A stretch of DNA of 64,000 bases from JBMOKT01 sp049323895 (GTDB taxonomy: Bacteria > Bacillota > Peptococcia > Peptococcales > BICA1-8), in contig JBMOKT010000024.1 in the NCBI GenBank assembly GCA_049323895.1, forward strand, positions 4,883-68,882, read 5' to 3'. Below the pieces are notes generated by a model. The model saw only the letters and a list, made by a program, of their open reading frames with translations, had not been told where the DNA came from and did not search any database. Positions 43,507 through 52,992 of this stretch are shown here, piece after piece. The translations under genes were made by a program, and so were the position numbers. The stretch's first letter is position 1; each line of letters starts with the position of its first letter.

Positions 43507-44442
43507 TTAGGTCCCATTAGTGATATTTTTATAATAATTAATGGTCTCCAAAAGCCCTTTCTCAAGACTGCTTTCTGCTTCCCACCGTAATAAATCTTTA
43601 GCCAGACGGCAATTAAAATAGGACTCATAAATATCTCCAAACCTTTCGTCACTATAAACAGGTCTTAAACCAGAACTAGTTAGGCTGGAGACTAAATTAT
43701 ACAGTTCATTAATAGCAGTTGTTTTGCCAGTACCGATATTTAAAATACAGTTCTCTGAACTTTCTAAGGATAAAAGGTTAGCTCTTACTACATCTTTAAC
43801 ATATATAAAATCTCTTTTTTGGTCACCTTTACCGAATATATATGGGGGTCGGTTTTTTAGCAAATTATTTATGAAAATTGAAATAACACCGCTATAAGGA
43901 CTATTTTGCTGACCAGGTCCATAAACATTTGCATACCTTAGAATTGAATAGCTTATGTTATATAAACTGCTATATGTTTTAATATATGATTCAGCAGCAT
44001 ATTTGGAAACTCCATAAAAGGAAACTGGGTTTATTTCATGGATTTCATCTACTCCCAAATACAGGGGATTACCATATACTGCCGCCGACGAAGCAAAAAT
44101 AAACTTTTCTACCCTTGATTTAACCGCAGCTTCTAATAAATTTATTGTGCCTGAAATATTAACCTTTGCGTCAAAAAGGGGATCTTCCATTGATTTATTT
44201 ACATCAACCTGTGCCGCTAAATGAATAACCGCTTCCGGTTTTTCCTCGTGAAAAACATCAATAATTTTTTTATCGGTTATATCCATACAATAAAGTTTAG
44301 TATGCTGCTCTAAATACTTTTTAGTTACTGCTGCATTGGAAAAATTATCGATAATAATTACTTCTCTGCTATTGTTAAGCAACTCTTCCGTTATATGAGA
44401 GCCTATAAAACCTGCTCCGCCGGTTATTAATACTTTTTTCAC
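43507..44442 (-). CDS. NAD-dependent sugar-nucleotide epimerase (GalE/Gne-like)
   Basis: The 311-residue extended SDR enzyme has the Rossmann motif G-G-A-G-F-I-G at 8-14, S-S-A-A-V-Y-G, and catalytic Tyr143 and Lys147 in Y-G-V-S-K. It probably interconverts UDP-glucose/galactose or the N-acetyl forms and thus supplies sugar nucleotide for the PelF enzyme. It is the first gene of the pel-like operon; the start is GTG at 44442 with a modest GGGTG site. Confidence 0.85.
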   Translation of the reverse strand: MKKVLITGGAGFIGSHITEELLNNSREVIIIDNFSNAAVTKKYLEQHTKLYCMDITDKKIIDVFHEEKPEAVIHLAAQVDVNKSMEDPLFDAKVNISGTINLLEAAVKSRVEKFIFASSAAVYGNPLYLGVDEIHEINPVSFYGVSKYAAESYIKTYSSLYNISYSILRYANVYGPGQQNSPYSGVISIFINNLLKNRPPYIFGKGDQKRDFIYVKDVVRANLLSLESSENCILNIGTGKTTAINELYNLVSSLTSSGLRPVYSDERFGDIYESYFNCRLAKDLLRWEAESSLEKGLLETINYYKNITNGT

Positions 44443-44546
44443 AGCAACACCCGCTTAAATACCTTATATATATCCTTATTTAATGGGTAACGCGGATAGA
44501 ACAAATATGCTTTAAAAATTTATTGTTTACCGACTTATCATTTAGG

Positions 44547-44575
44547 TTAAGTATTATGGTGTAATCTAATATAAT
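44547..44575 (+). promoter_or_regulatory. Possible promoter of the DUF438 gene
   Basis: A TATAAT (44570-44575) with TTAAGT 17 bp before lies 54 bp ahead of the TTG start. The -35 match is poor. The 186-bp gap to the epimerase gene must also contain the pel-like operon promoter on the other strand, which I could not place. Confidence 0.35.
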
Positions 44576-44628
44576 GTGGTAAAGTCTTGGTTAAACTAAA
44601 GTAAGAATATATTAATGGGGGTGTTTTC

Positions 44629-45843
44629 TTGAGTGAACTAATAAATAACCGTGAATTCCGCAAAGAAAAAATTAAAGAAATTATTCTGGAACTGCACCAG
44701 GGTAAAACAGTTGAACAGGTCAAAAACAAATTTGATGAGATAGTGAAAGATATTGCTCCTTATGAGCTTGCTGCCATTGAGCAGGAATTAATTAATGAAG
44801 GTTTGCCCATTGAGGAAGTACGAAGGTTGTGCGATGTGCACCTGGAGGTTTTTAAAAGCGCGTTGAATAAGACACCTAACCTGGATGTTCCCCCTGGACA
44901 CCCGGTGCATACCTTCAAGCTTGAAAACAGGGCAATTGAAAGGTTAGTGGGAGAAACAAAACCCCTGGTTGAATCTTTTAGCAATACTCCAAACCAGGAT
45001 ACCGTGCTAAAGCTGCGGGAAAACATTAATCTTCTTTGGGATGTAGAAAAACATTACAGTCGCAAAGAAAATCTTTTATTTCCCTTTTTGGAGAAATACG
45101 AAATCACTGGTCCTTCAAAAATTATGTGGTCCCACGATGATGAAATAAGGGATTTACTTAAAGAAGTTAAAAAGATGGCAGTTGACTACAGTTCTGGTAT
45201 GAAGCAGCAGTTGGTTGACAAAATGGAATTGTTGCTGCAAAAGCTGCTGGATATGATAAATAAAGAGGAAAAGGTGCTGTTTGATACCTCTTTAAAAGTT
45301 TTAAGTGAGGATGAGTGGTACCACATTATGGAGGATAGTGCAGAAATCGGGTACTGCCTGATTGAACCAAGTAATGAGTGGAAGCCTGTTAATTTAAACG
45401 TTAGCGATAGTGTACCCGGAACAGATGCTTCCCTAGGCAAAGGTTATCTCAAATTTGAAACGGGTGTTCTTAAGCCAAGTGAATTAAACCTAATCCTTAA
45501 CCACCTGCCCGTAGATATTACCTTTGTCGATAAAGAAGGTATCGTAAAGTACTTCTCCAACAATACGGACAGGATTTTTGTCAGAGCCAGGTCTATTATC
45601 GGACGTAAGGTTGAGAATTGCCATCCCCCTGCCAGTGTAGACATTGTTGAAAAGCTGGTTGAGGATTTAGCCAGCGGGGAAAAAAATGAAGAGGACTTCT
45701 GGCTGCATCTAGGCGAAAAATTTGTTTATATCAAATATATAGCTGTTCGTGACGAGCAAAACCAATTCATCGGTGTTGTGGAAGTCTCACAAGATATCCA
45801 GCCTTTTCTTGCATTAAAAGGGGAAAAAAGAATAGCAGATTAA
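44629..45843 (+). CDS. DUF438 - hemerythrin - PAS domain protein
   Basis: The 404-residue cytoplasmic protein has a DUF438 region (about 15-80), a hemerythrin-like four-helix domain (about 90-215) with iron-ligand candidates in H-P-V-H-T-F, E-K-H-Y-S-R-K-E and W-S-H-D-D-E, and a C-terminal PAS domain (about 285-395). Hemerythrin domains bind di-iron and sense or store O2 or NO, and PAS domains bind a cofactor or ligand; the protein may report redox state. No output domain is visible. The TTG at 44629 is preceded by GGGGGTG. Monocistronic with its own terminator. Confidence 0.85.
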   Translation: MSELINNREFRKEKIKEIILELHQGKTVEQVKNKFDEIVKDIAPYELAAIEQELINEGLPIEEVRRLCDVHLEVFKSALNKTPNLDVPPGHPVHTFKLENRAIERLVGETKPLVESFSNTPNQDTVLKLRENINLLWDVEKHYSRKENLLFPFLEKYEITGPSKIMWSHDDEIRDLLKEVKKMAVDYSSGMKQQLVDKMELLLQKLLDMINKEEKVLFDTSLKVLSEDEWYHIMEDSAEIGYCLIEPSNEWKPVNLNVSDSVPGTDASLGKGYLKFETGVLKPSELNLILNHLPVDITFVDKEGIVKYFSNNTDRIFVRARSIIGRKVENCHPPASVDIVEKLVEDLASGEKNEEDFWLHLGEKFVYIKYIAVRDEQNQFIGVVEVSQDIQPFLALKGEKRIAD

Positions 45844-45847
45844 ATTC

Positions 45848-45882
45848 AAAAAAACTAAGGTTAATTAATCCTTAGTTTTTTT
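45848..45882 (+). terminator. Intrinsic terminator after the DUF438 gene
   Basis: A perfect 11-bp stem (AAAAACTAAGG / CCTTAGTTTTT) with a nine-base loop and U-tract follows the stop codon by six bases. Confidence 0.85.
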
Positions 45883-45959
45883 ATATTAAAATTAATTTCT
45901 AAATAATGAGTTGTTTTGATCAATTACATTCTGGAATTATTATATATTTTGTAGGATAA

Positions 45960-45988
45960 TTGCAAACCCTGTAGAAGTTTATTACTAT
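45960..45988 (+). promoter_or_regulatory. Probable promoter of the 7TM histidine kinase gene
   Basis: TTGCAA and TACTAT with exactly 17 bp spacing lie about 40 bp before the start codon. Confidence 0.45.
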
Positions 45989-46028
45989 TAACTTAATAAC
46001 TTAACAACAAAGCATGAAAGGTAATAGC

Positions 46029-48122
46029 ATGAAAACAAACAAAAACCTATCTAAATACTTTCTGATTTTTCTAATGCTAATAATCATATCTACAGGTTGC
46101 ACCCAACAAACAGAAAAAAACAAACTCCCGGAGGCAGCTAACGGTAAACTGGACTTGTCTTTTTGGGATTTGGAAGAGGACGGAATAATATACTTAAAGG
46201 GTAATTGGGAATTTTACTGGGAAAAGCTAATTAGCCCTAAAGAGTTTGTTGTTCTTAAAGAAAACCTTGAAGGAGTATATATCAATGTCCCAGACGCATG
46301 GAATGATTATAATCCCGATATTAAAAGAGAAGGTTTTGCTACTTACAGATTAGTAATAACCAATATTAATCATGAAGTGCCATTGGGTCTTGATATCCCA
46401 AGAATCTCATCCTCATATAAATTGTGGGTAAATGGAAATCTATTGACCGATAATGGGGAAATTGGAATAACAGCAGAGAAATCTATTCCCCAATCCCAGC
46501 CCAAAACAGTCTTTTTTAATCCTGAACAGGATGAAATAGAATTAATACTCCAAATTTCCAACTTTCATCACAGAAACGGAGGAATACTCGAAAATATAAA
46601 ATTAGGCACCGAAAAGCAAATCAAACTGGCGGAAAATTGGTTTTTAGCATTTGATCTTTTTGTTTTCGGCAGCCTTTTTGTTATGGGGATTTATCACTTA
46701 TTATTTTATTTTTTCAGAAGGAAAGAAATTTCCAATCTTTTCTTTGGTGCTTTTTGTACCATAATTGGAATCAGAACCCTGTTTGTGGGGAGAATTTTTA
46801 TTTTCAATTTATTTCCTAATATCGGTTGGGAAGCAGCCCTTAAGGTAGAATACCTTACATTTTATTTAGGAACACCATTATTTATTTTATACTTAAAATC
46901 TCTTTTACCCCGAGAAATAACAAATAATGTTGTGGGAATATCAATATTTATTTCCACTGTTTTTAGTGCCATAGTATTATTCAATCCTGTAAAATACTAT
47001 GCCAAATATAATATTTTATTTCAATTTTACGTTATTATTACTATTTTGTATTTGCTCTATGCTCTGTTTTTGGCATGTTTACGAAAAAGGAACGGGGCAA
47101 TTGCTATAAGTTTGGCCGTTGTTTTTTTTGTAAGCACTATTATTAACGATATACTTTATGAAAGTTCCTTAATATATTTAAACAAGTCCCTGGCTAGCAT
47201 CAGTATTTCATCCTGGGGATTTTTGGTTTTTGTCTTTTCCCAATCTATGATTCTATCAAGAAAGTTTACCCGTGCTTTTTCTAGAATTGAAGAAATGACT
47301 GTGAATTTGCAGCAATTAAATGAACATTTGGAAGATAAAGTATCAGCAAGAACAATTGCCCTGGAATACTCCAAAAAGGAATTGGAAAAAGCATATGAGG
47401 ATTTGTCAGCAATGGAGAAATCCCGAACAGAGTTATTAACCAATATATCCCATGACTTGCGAAGTCCCATGACCTCTATTTTAGGTTATGCTAACGCCAT
47501 TAACGATGGAATAGTTGAAGACCCGGAACAAATAAAAAAATATCTGATGAGAATAAAAGAAAAGATAAATGGTCTTAACCATTTATCCCAAGAACTTTTC
47601 GATTTGACTCAACTGGAATCGAAAAATATTAAATTGGAAGTAAAAACAATTTCGGTGGGCCAATTAATACAGATGGTTTATAAAAAGTATCTCCTAGACG
47701 TAAGTAAAGCAGATATAAATTTTAAGCTGTCTTCAGATATTTCCTCCCTTAGCTCCCACTTGGTTAAAGTAGATATGGGCCGAATTGACAGAGCCTTCGC
47801 CAACATTATCTACAATGCCATCAATTTTACACCCAAGGGAGGTACAATAAGTTTAGATTTTAACCTAAATGATTTAAATAATCCCACGGAAATAATCATA
47901 AAATTTTCGGATAATGGTTCAGGCATCTCGGAAAATGACCTTCCCCATGTTTTTAACCGTTTCTTTACTGGTTCTAAATCAAGGACTTCTAAAAAAGGAG
48001 GAAGTGGATTAGGTCTGGCAATTACCAAAGAAATAGTTGAATATCATAACGGGCGGGTTTGGGTAACTAGTAAACCAGGGTACGAAACAACTTTTTATGT
48101 AGCCTTACCGCTATGTACATAA
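46029..48122 (+). CDS. 7TMR-DISM lipoprotein-type sensor histidine kinase (orphan)
   Basis: The product has about 697 residues. It begins with a lipobox-like S-T-G-C, an extracytoplasmic jelly-roll sensor (DISMED2-like, about 35-190; L-K-G-N-W-E-F-Y-W), seven membrane spans (about 205-400), a coiled coil, a HisKA domain with His475 (I-S-H-D-L-R-S-P-M-T) and a HATPase with D-N-G-S-G-I and G-G-S-G-L-G-L-A-I. The sensor fold suggests a carbohydrate or small-molecule ligand. No response regulator is adjacent. The ATG at 46029 has AAAGG seven bases before; the ATG at 46014 is less well supported. Confidence 0.88.
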   Translation: MKTNKNLSKYFLIFLMLIIISTGCTQQTEKNKLPEAANGKLDLSFWDLEEDGIIYLKGNWEFYWEKLISPKEFVVLKENLEGVYINVPDAWNDYNPDIKREGFATYRLVITNINHEVPLGLDIPRISSSYKLWVNGNLLTDNGEIGITAEKSIPQSQPKTVFFNPEQDEIELILQISNFHHRNGGILENIKLGTEKQIKLAENWFLAFDLFVFGSLFVMGIYHLLFYFFRRKEISNLFFGAFCTIIGIRTLFVGRIFIFNLFPNIGWEAALKVEYLTFYLGTPLFILYLKSLLPREITNNVVGISIFISTVFSAIVLFNPVKYYAKYNILFQFYVIITILYLLYALFLACLRKRNGAIAISLAVVFFVSTIINDILYESSLIYLNKSLASISISSWGFLVFVFSQSMILSRKFTRAFSRIEEMTVNLQQLNEHLEDKVSARTIALEYSKKELEKAYEDLSAMEKSRTELLTNISHDLRSPMTSILGYANAINDGIVEDPEQIKKYLMRIKEKINGLNHLSQELFDLTQLESKNIKLEVKTISVGQLIQMVYKKYLLDVSKADINFKLSSDISSLSSHLVKVDMGRIDRAFANIIYNAINFTPKGGTISLDFNLNDLNNPTEIIIKFSDNGSGISENDLPHVFNRFFTGSKSRTSKKGGSGLGLAITKEIVEYHNGRVWVTSKPGYETTFYVALPLCT

Positions 48123-48204
48123 ACCTTTTTCTGTCTCCAACACAACTGTTTGATCATCTAAAAGGGGGGTTCAAATAAAACCATTTTCCGCCTTAATCAC
48201 AAGA

Positions 48205-49458
48205 TCAGTACACTTGTTGCTGCATTGTATTCCCCGGTTTATCAGCCGATTGCTTTACTCTAACATCAGGAAGAGCAAAGGCAAGTATAACCCCCAGTAC
48301 AGGAAGGATACTGATAATGTTCATAGTAAAGGGCAATCCTGCATGATCTGCAACAGCTCCCAGAAATGTTACCCCAATTGACCCCATACCAATTCCAAAT
48401 CCCAGCAGCAGTCCCGAAGCCAAACCGATATTGTCGGGCAAAAGCCTCTGTCCAAAAACTATAGTGGTAGCAAAAGTAGAAATTAATGATGCCCCCACTA
48501 TAAAAGCTAACACAGGAATCCATATCCCATTCAAGTGTAGAAAAGGAAAGATTGCAAGCAAAGAAACAACCATAGAGACAAGCAAGCCATTGCGCCCGCC
48601 GAAACGGTCGGCAAAAGGTCCGCCCAAGATTGTGCCTATTGCACCGGCAATTAAAAAGGTACTTACCAAATACCCTGGATCTGCAATATTTTTAAACGCA
48701 GGAAAGTAAAAAGGAATGAAATAAACTATTCCGGAGTGAATCCATGACCTGACAGTAACATACAACAACAATAATGTTAAGCTTACTGCCATATTACCAG
48801 GAATAACACTCCTTTCCCCGGTTTTTTTTTGTTTGGCGGAATTTACAGCCATGATTTTTTTAAATCGCGGCAATAAAAACAAAAAAAGTATAGCAGCCAT
48901 TAGTCCTGGAATCATAACCCCATAAATGGAATCAAGCCCGGAAAAGCTTAGGGCTAACATAGCCAGCATAGGTCCTAGACCAAAACCAAGGTTACCTCCC
49001 ACGGAAAAAACTGCCATAGAGGATCCTGCCTTACCATCTTCGCTCACAAAATGGGCAATTTTCGATCCTTCCGGGTGGTATCCTGCTACCCCCACACCGC
49101 TCAATAATACGGCAAACAGCAGTAATTCATAGGAATCAACAACTCCGGTCAATGCCAGACCGAAGCCCGAAAGAAAAAGTCCCAGAGGCATTAACCAGGG
49201 CATGCTGTAACGGTCGCTTAACACTCCAAAAATGGGCTGAATTATTGCCGAACTAAAGGTAAATGCCAAAGCAATAGTACCGATTTGAAAATAGCTAAGG
49301 TTCAAACTTTTTGCCAATAGAGGAGTTAATATAGGAAGAACTCCCTGGCTCAAATCAACAATTAAATGACCAATGCTTAAAATCCATAAATACCAGTTAA
49401 ACAATCCCTTCGCCTTCTTTCTAAATCGAGGATTTAGAGTCTGTTTTTGTAGCTGCAT
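48205..49458 (-). CDS. MFS efflux transporter (Fsr-like)
   Basis: The 417-residue protein has twelve membrane spans and resembles the fosmidomycin-resistance (Fsr) subfamily: H-L-I-V-D-L-S-Q-G near the start, the loop motif G-V-L-S-D-R-Y, and G-V-G-V-A-G-Y-H-P-E-G. Its ATG overlaps the end of the radical SAM gene by 25 bases with a weak ribosome site, so a TTG further in (M-F-N-W-Y-L-W) is possible. Drug or metabolite efflux is likely; the substrate is not identifiable. Confidence 0.8.
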   Translation of the reverse strand: MQLQKQTLNPRFRKKAKGLFNWYLWILSIGHLIVDLSQGVLPILTPLLAKSLNLSYFQIGTIALAFTFSSAIIQPIFGVLSDRYSMPWLMPLGLFLSGFGLALTGVVDSYELLLFAVLLSGVGVAGYHPEGSKIAHFVSEDGKAGSSMAVFSVGGNLGFGLGPMLAMLALSFSGLDSIYGVMIPGLMAAILFLFLLPRFKKIMAVNSAKQKKTGERSVIPGNMAVSLTLLLLYVTVRSWIHSGIVYFIPFYFPAFKNIADPGYLVSTFLIAGAIGTILGGPFADRFGGRNGLLVSMVVSLLAIFPFLHLNGIWIPVLAFIVGASLISTFATTIVFGQRLLPDNIGLASGLLLGFGIGMGSIGVTFLGAVADHAGLPFTMNIISILPVLGVILAFALPDVRVKQSADKPGNTMQQQVY

Positions 49459-50306
49459 TTATGACATAAGGGCTCAACAGCCTTGCGCTGAGAAAAATTA
49501 TTAATAATCCTTTTGGCCCTCTCACTTCCAATAATATCCTTAAGCTCAGTTTCATAGATATTACCCAAATTAATAACACCTTCTGAATCTAGACAACAGG
49601 GAATCACAGTGCCATCAACCAAAATACCTATCTGATCCCTGAGCCCATAGCAAAAACCTATATTACCTGCATTTTCTTTAGTTATACCTGGCCATTGAAA
49701 TTCATAATGCTGGCTCAGATAAATCCCTTCAGCAATTTTCTCACCTTTGCCTTTACTGATTTTTTCTTCAATTTTTACAGGTAAGTCTAAATATTGCTCA
49801 ATAGCCTGTAAAAAATAACTGTTCTGTTTACTTGAGTAATTAACTGTATTAGCCTGTTTAATATTCCATAATCTGAACTCTACAATAACATTAGTTTCCC
49901 GGATTACTTTCTTGGTAAATTCCAGAATATCTTGAATATACTTTTCCTTCTTTAACAAGTCTCCATGCTCTTCAAAGCTCTGCAAAGAAAAGCTTATTTG
50001 CCTAAGAGCGGGCTGGTTAAGCAGCGTCTTTCCTGTTTGTTGAATAAGAGTCCCGTTAGTTGTTAGGTTTACTTTAAAACCCTTTATAAAACTATGTTCC
50101 AATAATTTGTCCAGATTAGGATGAAGTAATGGCTCTCCTTTTACATGAAAGTAAATAAATTCGGTATACCCTTTAATCTTGTCTAAAACCTTTTCAAAAT
50201 CAAATGTTGTAATAAAATCCGGTTTTCTTTGTGTAGGCAGGCAAAATTTACAATTAAGGTTACATACATTAGTAATTTCTATATATATTTTTTTAAACTT
50301 TTTCAT
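49434..50306 (-). CDS. Radical SAM protein with SPASM-like C-terminus
   Basis: The 290-residue enzyme has the radical SAM cluster C-N-L-N-C-K-F-C near residue 14, a G-E-P-L-L-H motif, and later Cys residues (C-C-L-D, then C-H-K-C near the end) that could bind an auxiliary cluster. It starts four bases inside the upstream aldo/keto reductase. The reaction is unknown. Confidence 0.8.
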   Translation of the reverse strand: MKKFKKIYIEITNVCNLNCKFCLPTQRKPDFITTFDFEKVLDKIKGYTEFIYFHVKGEPLLHPNLDKLLEHSFIKGFKVNLTTNGTLIQQTGKTLLNQPALRQISFSLQSFEEHGDLLKKEKYIQDILEFTKKVIRETNVIVEFRLWNIKQANTVNYSSKQNSYFLQAIEQYLDLPVKIEEKISKGKGEKIAEGIYLSQHYEFQWPGITKENAGNIGFCYGLRDQIGILVDGTVIPCCLDSEGVINLGNIYETELKDIIGSERAKRIINNFSQRKAVEPLCHKCSYKNRL

Positions 50307-51337
50307 ATTTCCCTTCCTAAAGTATTCCTGTGTTCATTATACATTTTATAGTTTTCCTGGAGAATTTCTGGAATAGGCAGTTCATACGGGCATTTTTTAA
50401 TGCATACACCACATTCGGTGCAGTTTACTACACTATTCATTACGCTTTTTGAAAAATCCACAGCAACCGAGGGTGACATTCTTTTAGAAACAACAGGGTA
50501 AGTCATTGCCGATGTTATGGAAACACCGCTGGGACAGGGCTGGCAATACTCACAACGGCGGCAGAATTTAGAACCTAATTCCTGCTTAAACTTTTCCATA
50601 AGAGCTATGTCTTCCCGGGTAACAGTATTAGGCTTTTCATAAATTTTCAAAATCTGATCTATTTGTTCTACTGCATCAAAGCCGGGAACAGGAATAGCTC
50701 CCTGATACTGGCGTAAAAACTTAAAAGCTAATTGGGCATCGTCAATTACTCCTCCCCCAAAAGGTTTCATAGCTAAAAAAGTCATTTCATGCTCCCGGAT
50801 AAGGGTAAGCATCTCCCCTACAGCGCTGTCTTCTATAAAACTAAATGGGAACATTAGGGATTCAAATAGATTTGTTTTTATAAGTTTTAGGGACATACTA
50901 TAGCTGTGGGAGGTAATTCCCACATGCCGGATTTTTCCTTCTTCTTTGGCTTTCATTACTGTTTCCATAGCCCCACCAGGACCGGTAATGACCTCCCATT
51001 CTTCCTCCTTGCTCACCTGATGGAATTGGAATAAATCAATATAATCGGTCTGCAGCATACGTAAGCTGTTTTCTATATGTTTAGCTGTACCAACAGCATC
51101 CCTCTTAAATGTTTTAGTAGCTAAAACTACTTTGTCCCGGTAACCTTTAAAAGCCTTTCCTATTTTTTCTTCACTGTCCCGGTAGAGATTAGCAGTGTCA
51201 TAAAAATTAATGCCCCGTTCAAAAGCATATCTTAACACATTAGCTGCATCTTGACTGCTTAAGCGAATGATTGGTATGCAGCCAAACCCAACCTCCGATA
51301 TTTCTATATTTGTTTTTCCTAAAGTAATGTATTTCAT
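50303..51337 (-). CDS. Aldo/keto reductase with C-terminal 4Fe-4S ferredoxin domain
   Basis: The 344-residue enzyme is an AKR barrel (about 1-265; Y-D-T-A-N-L-Y catalytic region, V-L-A-T-K-T, F-Q-F-H) with a Cys-rich tail: C-R-R-C-E-Y-C-Q-P-C-P and C-T-E-C-G-V-C-I-K-K-C-P, enough for two 4Fe-4S clusters. This AKR-ferredoxin type is common in anaerobes and may use ferredoxin rather than NADPH alone. First gene of the AKR-radical SAM-MFS operon. Confidence 0.85.
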   Translation of the reverse strand: MKYITLGKTNIEISEVGFGCIPIIRLSSQDAANVLRYAFERGINFYDTANLYRDSEEKIGKAFKGYRDKVVLATKTFKRDAVGTAKHIENSLRMLQTDYIDLFQFHQVSKEEEWEVITGPGGAMETVMKAKEEGKIRHVGITSHSYSMSLKLIKTNLFESLMFPFSFIEDSAVGEMLTLIREHEMTFLAMKPFGGGVIDDAQLAFKFLRQYQGAIPVPGFDAVEQIDQILKIYEKPNTVTREDIALMEKFKQELGSKFCRRCEYCQPCPSGVSITSAMTYPVVSKRMSPSVAVDFSKSVMNSVVNCTECGVCIKKCPYELPIPEILQENYKMYNEHRNTLGREI

Positions 51338-51407
51338 AATTAGACCTCCTAAAGTTTACTTGAATATTGTTATATTTCTTTTTCAATTCATAAATCCCCT
51401 TCAAAAC

Positions 51408-51433
51408 AAAAAAAATAACCCCTCAAAAGGGGA
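51408..51433 (-). terminator. Intrinsic terminator after selO
   Basis: CCCCT / AGGGG arms with a four-base loop and a U-rich run on the minus strand lie directly after the stop codon of selO (51438). Confidence 0.6.
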
Positions 51434-51437
51434 CAAA

Positions 51438-52910
51438 TCAAGTGCCGCAAAAGGTTTTGTAAGGGCAAGCAGTTGGTGACGGCGGTTCAATATATTTTGC
51501 CTGCCGGGAAGAATAATCGAAGGGTTTAAGCAGCACCTTAAGAAGCCTATCCATTACGCTGTAGTCTCCTTGTAATGCAGAACCCAATGCTTCTTCTACC
51601 AAATGGTTGCGGGGGATTACCGCAGGATTGCTCCTTTCCATCAACTCCTGGGAGGAGGCTTGTTTTTCTCTTTGTCTTACCAGCCTTGCCTGCCATAGTT
51701 CATGCCATTTAGTAAATTCTTGTCTGCCAAAAAGGACTGTATCCTCTGGTTGTCCCAAGGTTAATGCACGGAAGGTATTGGCAAAATCAGCTTTATATTT
51801 TTGCATTATGTTCAAAAGATCTTCAACAAGAACCTCATCCTGTGGCTCCCGACCAAAAATCCCTAATTTCCCTTTCATTCCCATCGACCAGTTAAAATGA
51901 TATAGCTCAGAAAAATGGGAAATCTCATCCTGAGCCAGTTCAACGGCCCGGTCCTGGTTTTTATCCAGCAGGGGCAACAAGGTTTCTGCAAATCTGGCTA
52001 GATTCCACGCGGCAATTTTAGGCTGGTTGCCATAGGCATAGCGACCGTGAAGGTCAATGGAACTGAATACAGTCTTGGGGTCATAGTAATCCATAAAGGC
52101 ACAGGGACCATAATCAATGGTATCTCCGCTGAGGGTCATGTTGTCGGTATTCATTACACCGTGAATAAAGCCTACTAACTGCCATTTGGCAATAAGCAGA
52201 GCCTGAGCCTTGATTACTTCCCTAAGTAGCGACAAATACCTATTATTATCATTTTCAACCTTTGGAAAATGGCGCCTAATGGTATAATCAGCTAGAGTCC
52301 GGAGGTCTTCAACGGTACCCCATTGTGCTGCATACTCAAAGGTACCCACCCGCAAGTGACTGGCAGCTACCCGGGTTAAAACGGCACCGGGCAGTTCCTC
52401 TTCCCGGAATACCGGTTCCCCCGTTGTTACCACTGCCAAGCTCCGAGTTGTAGGGATTCCAAGGGCATGCATTGCTTCACTAATAATATATTCCCTCAGC
52501 ATGGGTCCAAGGGCTGCCCGCCCGTCTCCCCCACGGGAATAAGTCGTTCTGCCCGAACCCTTGAGCTGAATATCAAACCTTTCGCCTGATGGTGTAAGCT
52601 GTTCACCAAGGAGCAGTGCCCGCCCATCGCCTAACATGGTAAAATGACCAAATTGATGGCCTGCATAGGCTTGGGCAAGGGGCTTAGAACCTGGTGGAAT
52701 TCTATTGCCGGCAAGCATTGCTACACTCTCATTACTTTGTAGAGCCTCAGCACTCAACCCCAAGGATTCTGCCAAGGGATTATTGAGAATGACCAATTTG
52801 GGTGATGCTACAGGAGTTGGCTTGAGTCTGAAAAAAAACAATTCCGGCAGGCGACCATAACTGTTGTCTAGATTCCAGCCTGTCTCTATTGTAATTGTTC
52901 CCTTTGTCAT
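51438..52910 (-). CDS. selO: Protein adenylyltransferase SelO (YdiU family)
   Basis: The 490-residue pseudokinase-fold enzyme transfers AMP to protein hydroxyls and is linked to oxidative-stress response. Diagnostic blocks are A-G-H-Q-F-G-H-F-T-M-L-G-D-G-R-A, the lysine in Q-L-K-G-S-G-R-T-T-Y-S-R-G-G-D-G-R, H-G-V-M-N-T-D-N-M, D-Y-G-P-C-A-F-M-D and the terminal T-F-C-G-T with Cys in the selenocysteine-equivalent region. Full length with an AAGGAG site before the ATG. Monocistronic. Confidence 0.95.
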   Translation of the reverse strand: MTKGTITIETGWNLDNSYGRLPELFFFRLKPTPVASPKLVILNNPLAESLGLSAEALQSNESVAMLAGNRIPPGSKPLAQAYAGHQFGHFTMLGDGRALLLGEQLTPSGERFDIQLKGSGRTTYSRGGDGRAALGPMLREYIISEAMHALGIPTTRSLAVVTTGEPVFREEELPGAVLTRVAASHLRVGTFEYAAQWGTVEDLRTLADYTIRRHFPKVENDNNRYLSLLREVIKAQALLIAKWQLVGFIHGVMNTDNMTLSGDTIDYGPCAFMDYYDPKTVFSSIDLHGRYAYGNQPKIAAWNLARFAETLLPLLDKNQDRAVELAQDEISHFSELYHFNWSMGMKGKLGIFGREPQDEVLVEDLLNIMQKYKADFANTFRALTLGQPEDTVLFGRQEFTKWHELWQARLVRQREKQASSQELMERSNPAVIPRNHLVEEALGSALQGDYSVMDRLLKVLLKPFDYSSRQAKYIEPPSPTACPYKTFCGT

Positions 52911-52992
52911 AAATATCTCCTTAACTTCTTTGTGGTTTTGACTTTTAGTGTCTGCCGCCGCTAATTAAATTATGCCTATCCACTCATAACAA

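Noticed and set aside
46029..48122. Two-component pair with a neighbouring regulator
   Set aside because: No response regulator is adjacent to this kinase; the only one in the window (31933) is coupled to the CitA-like kinase.
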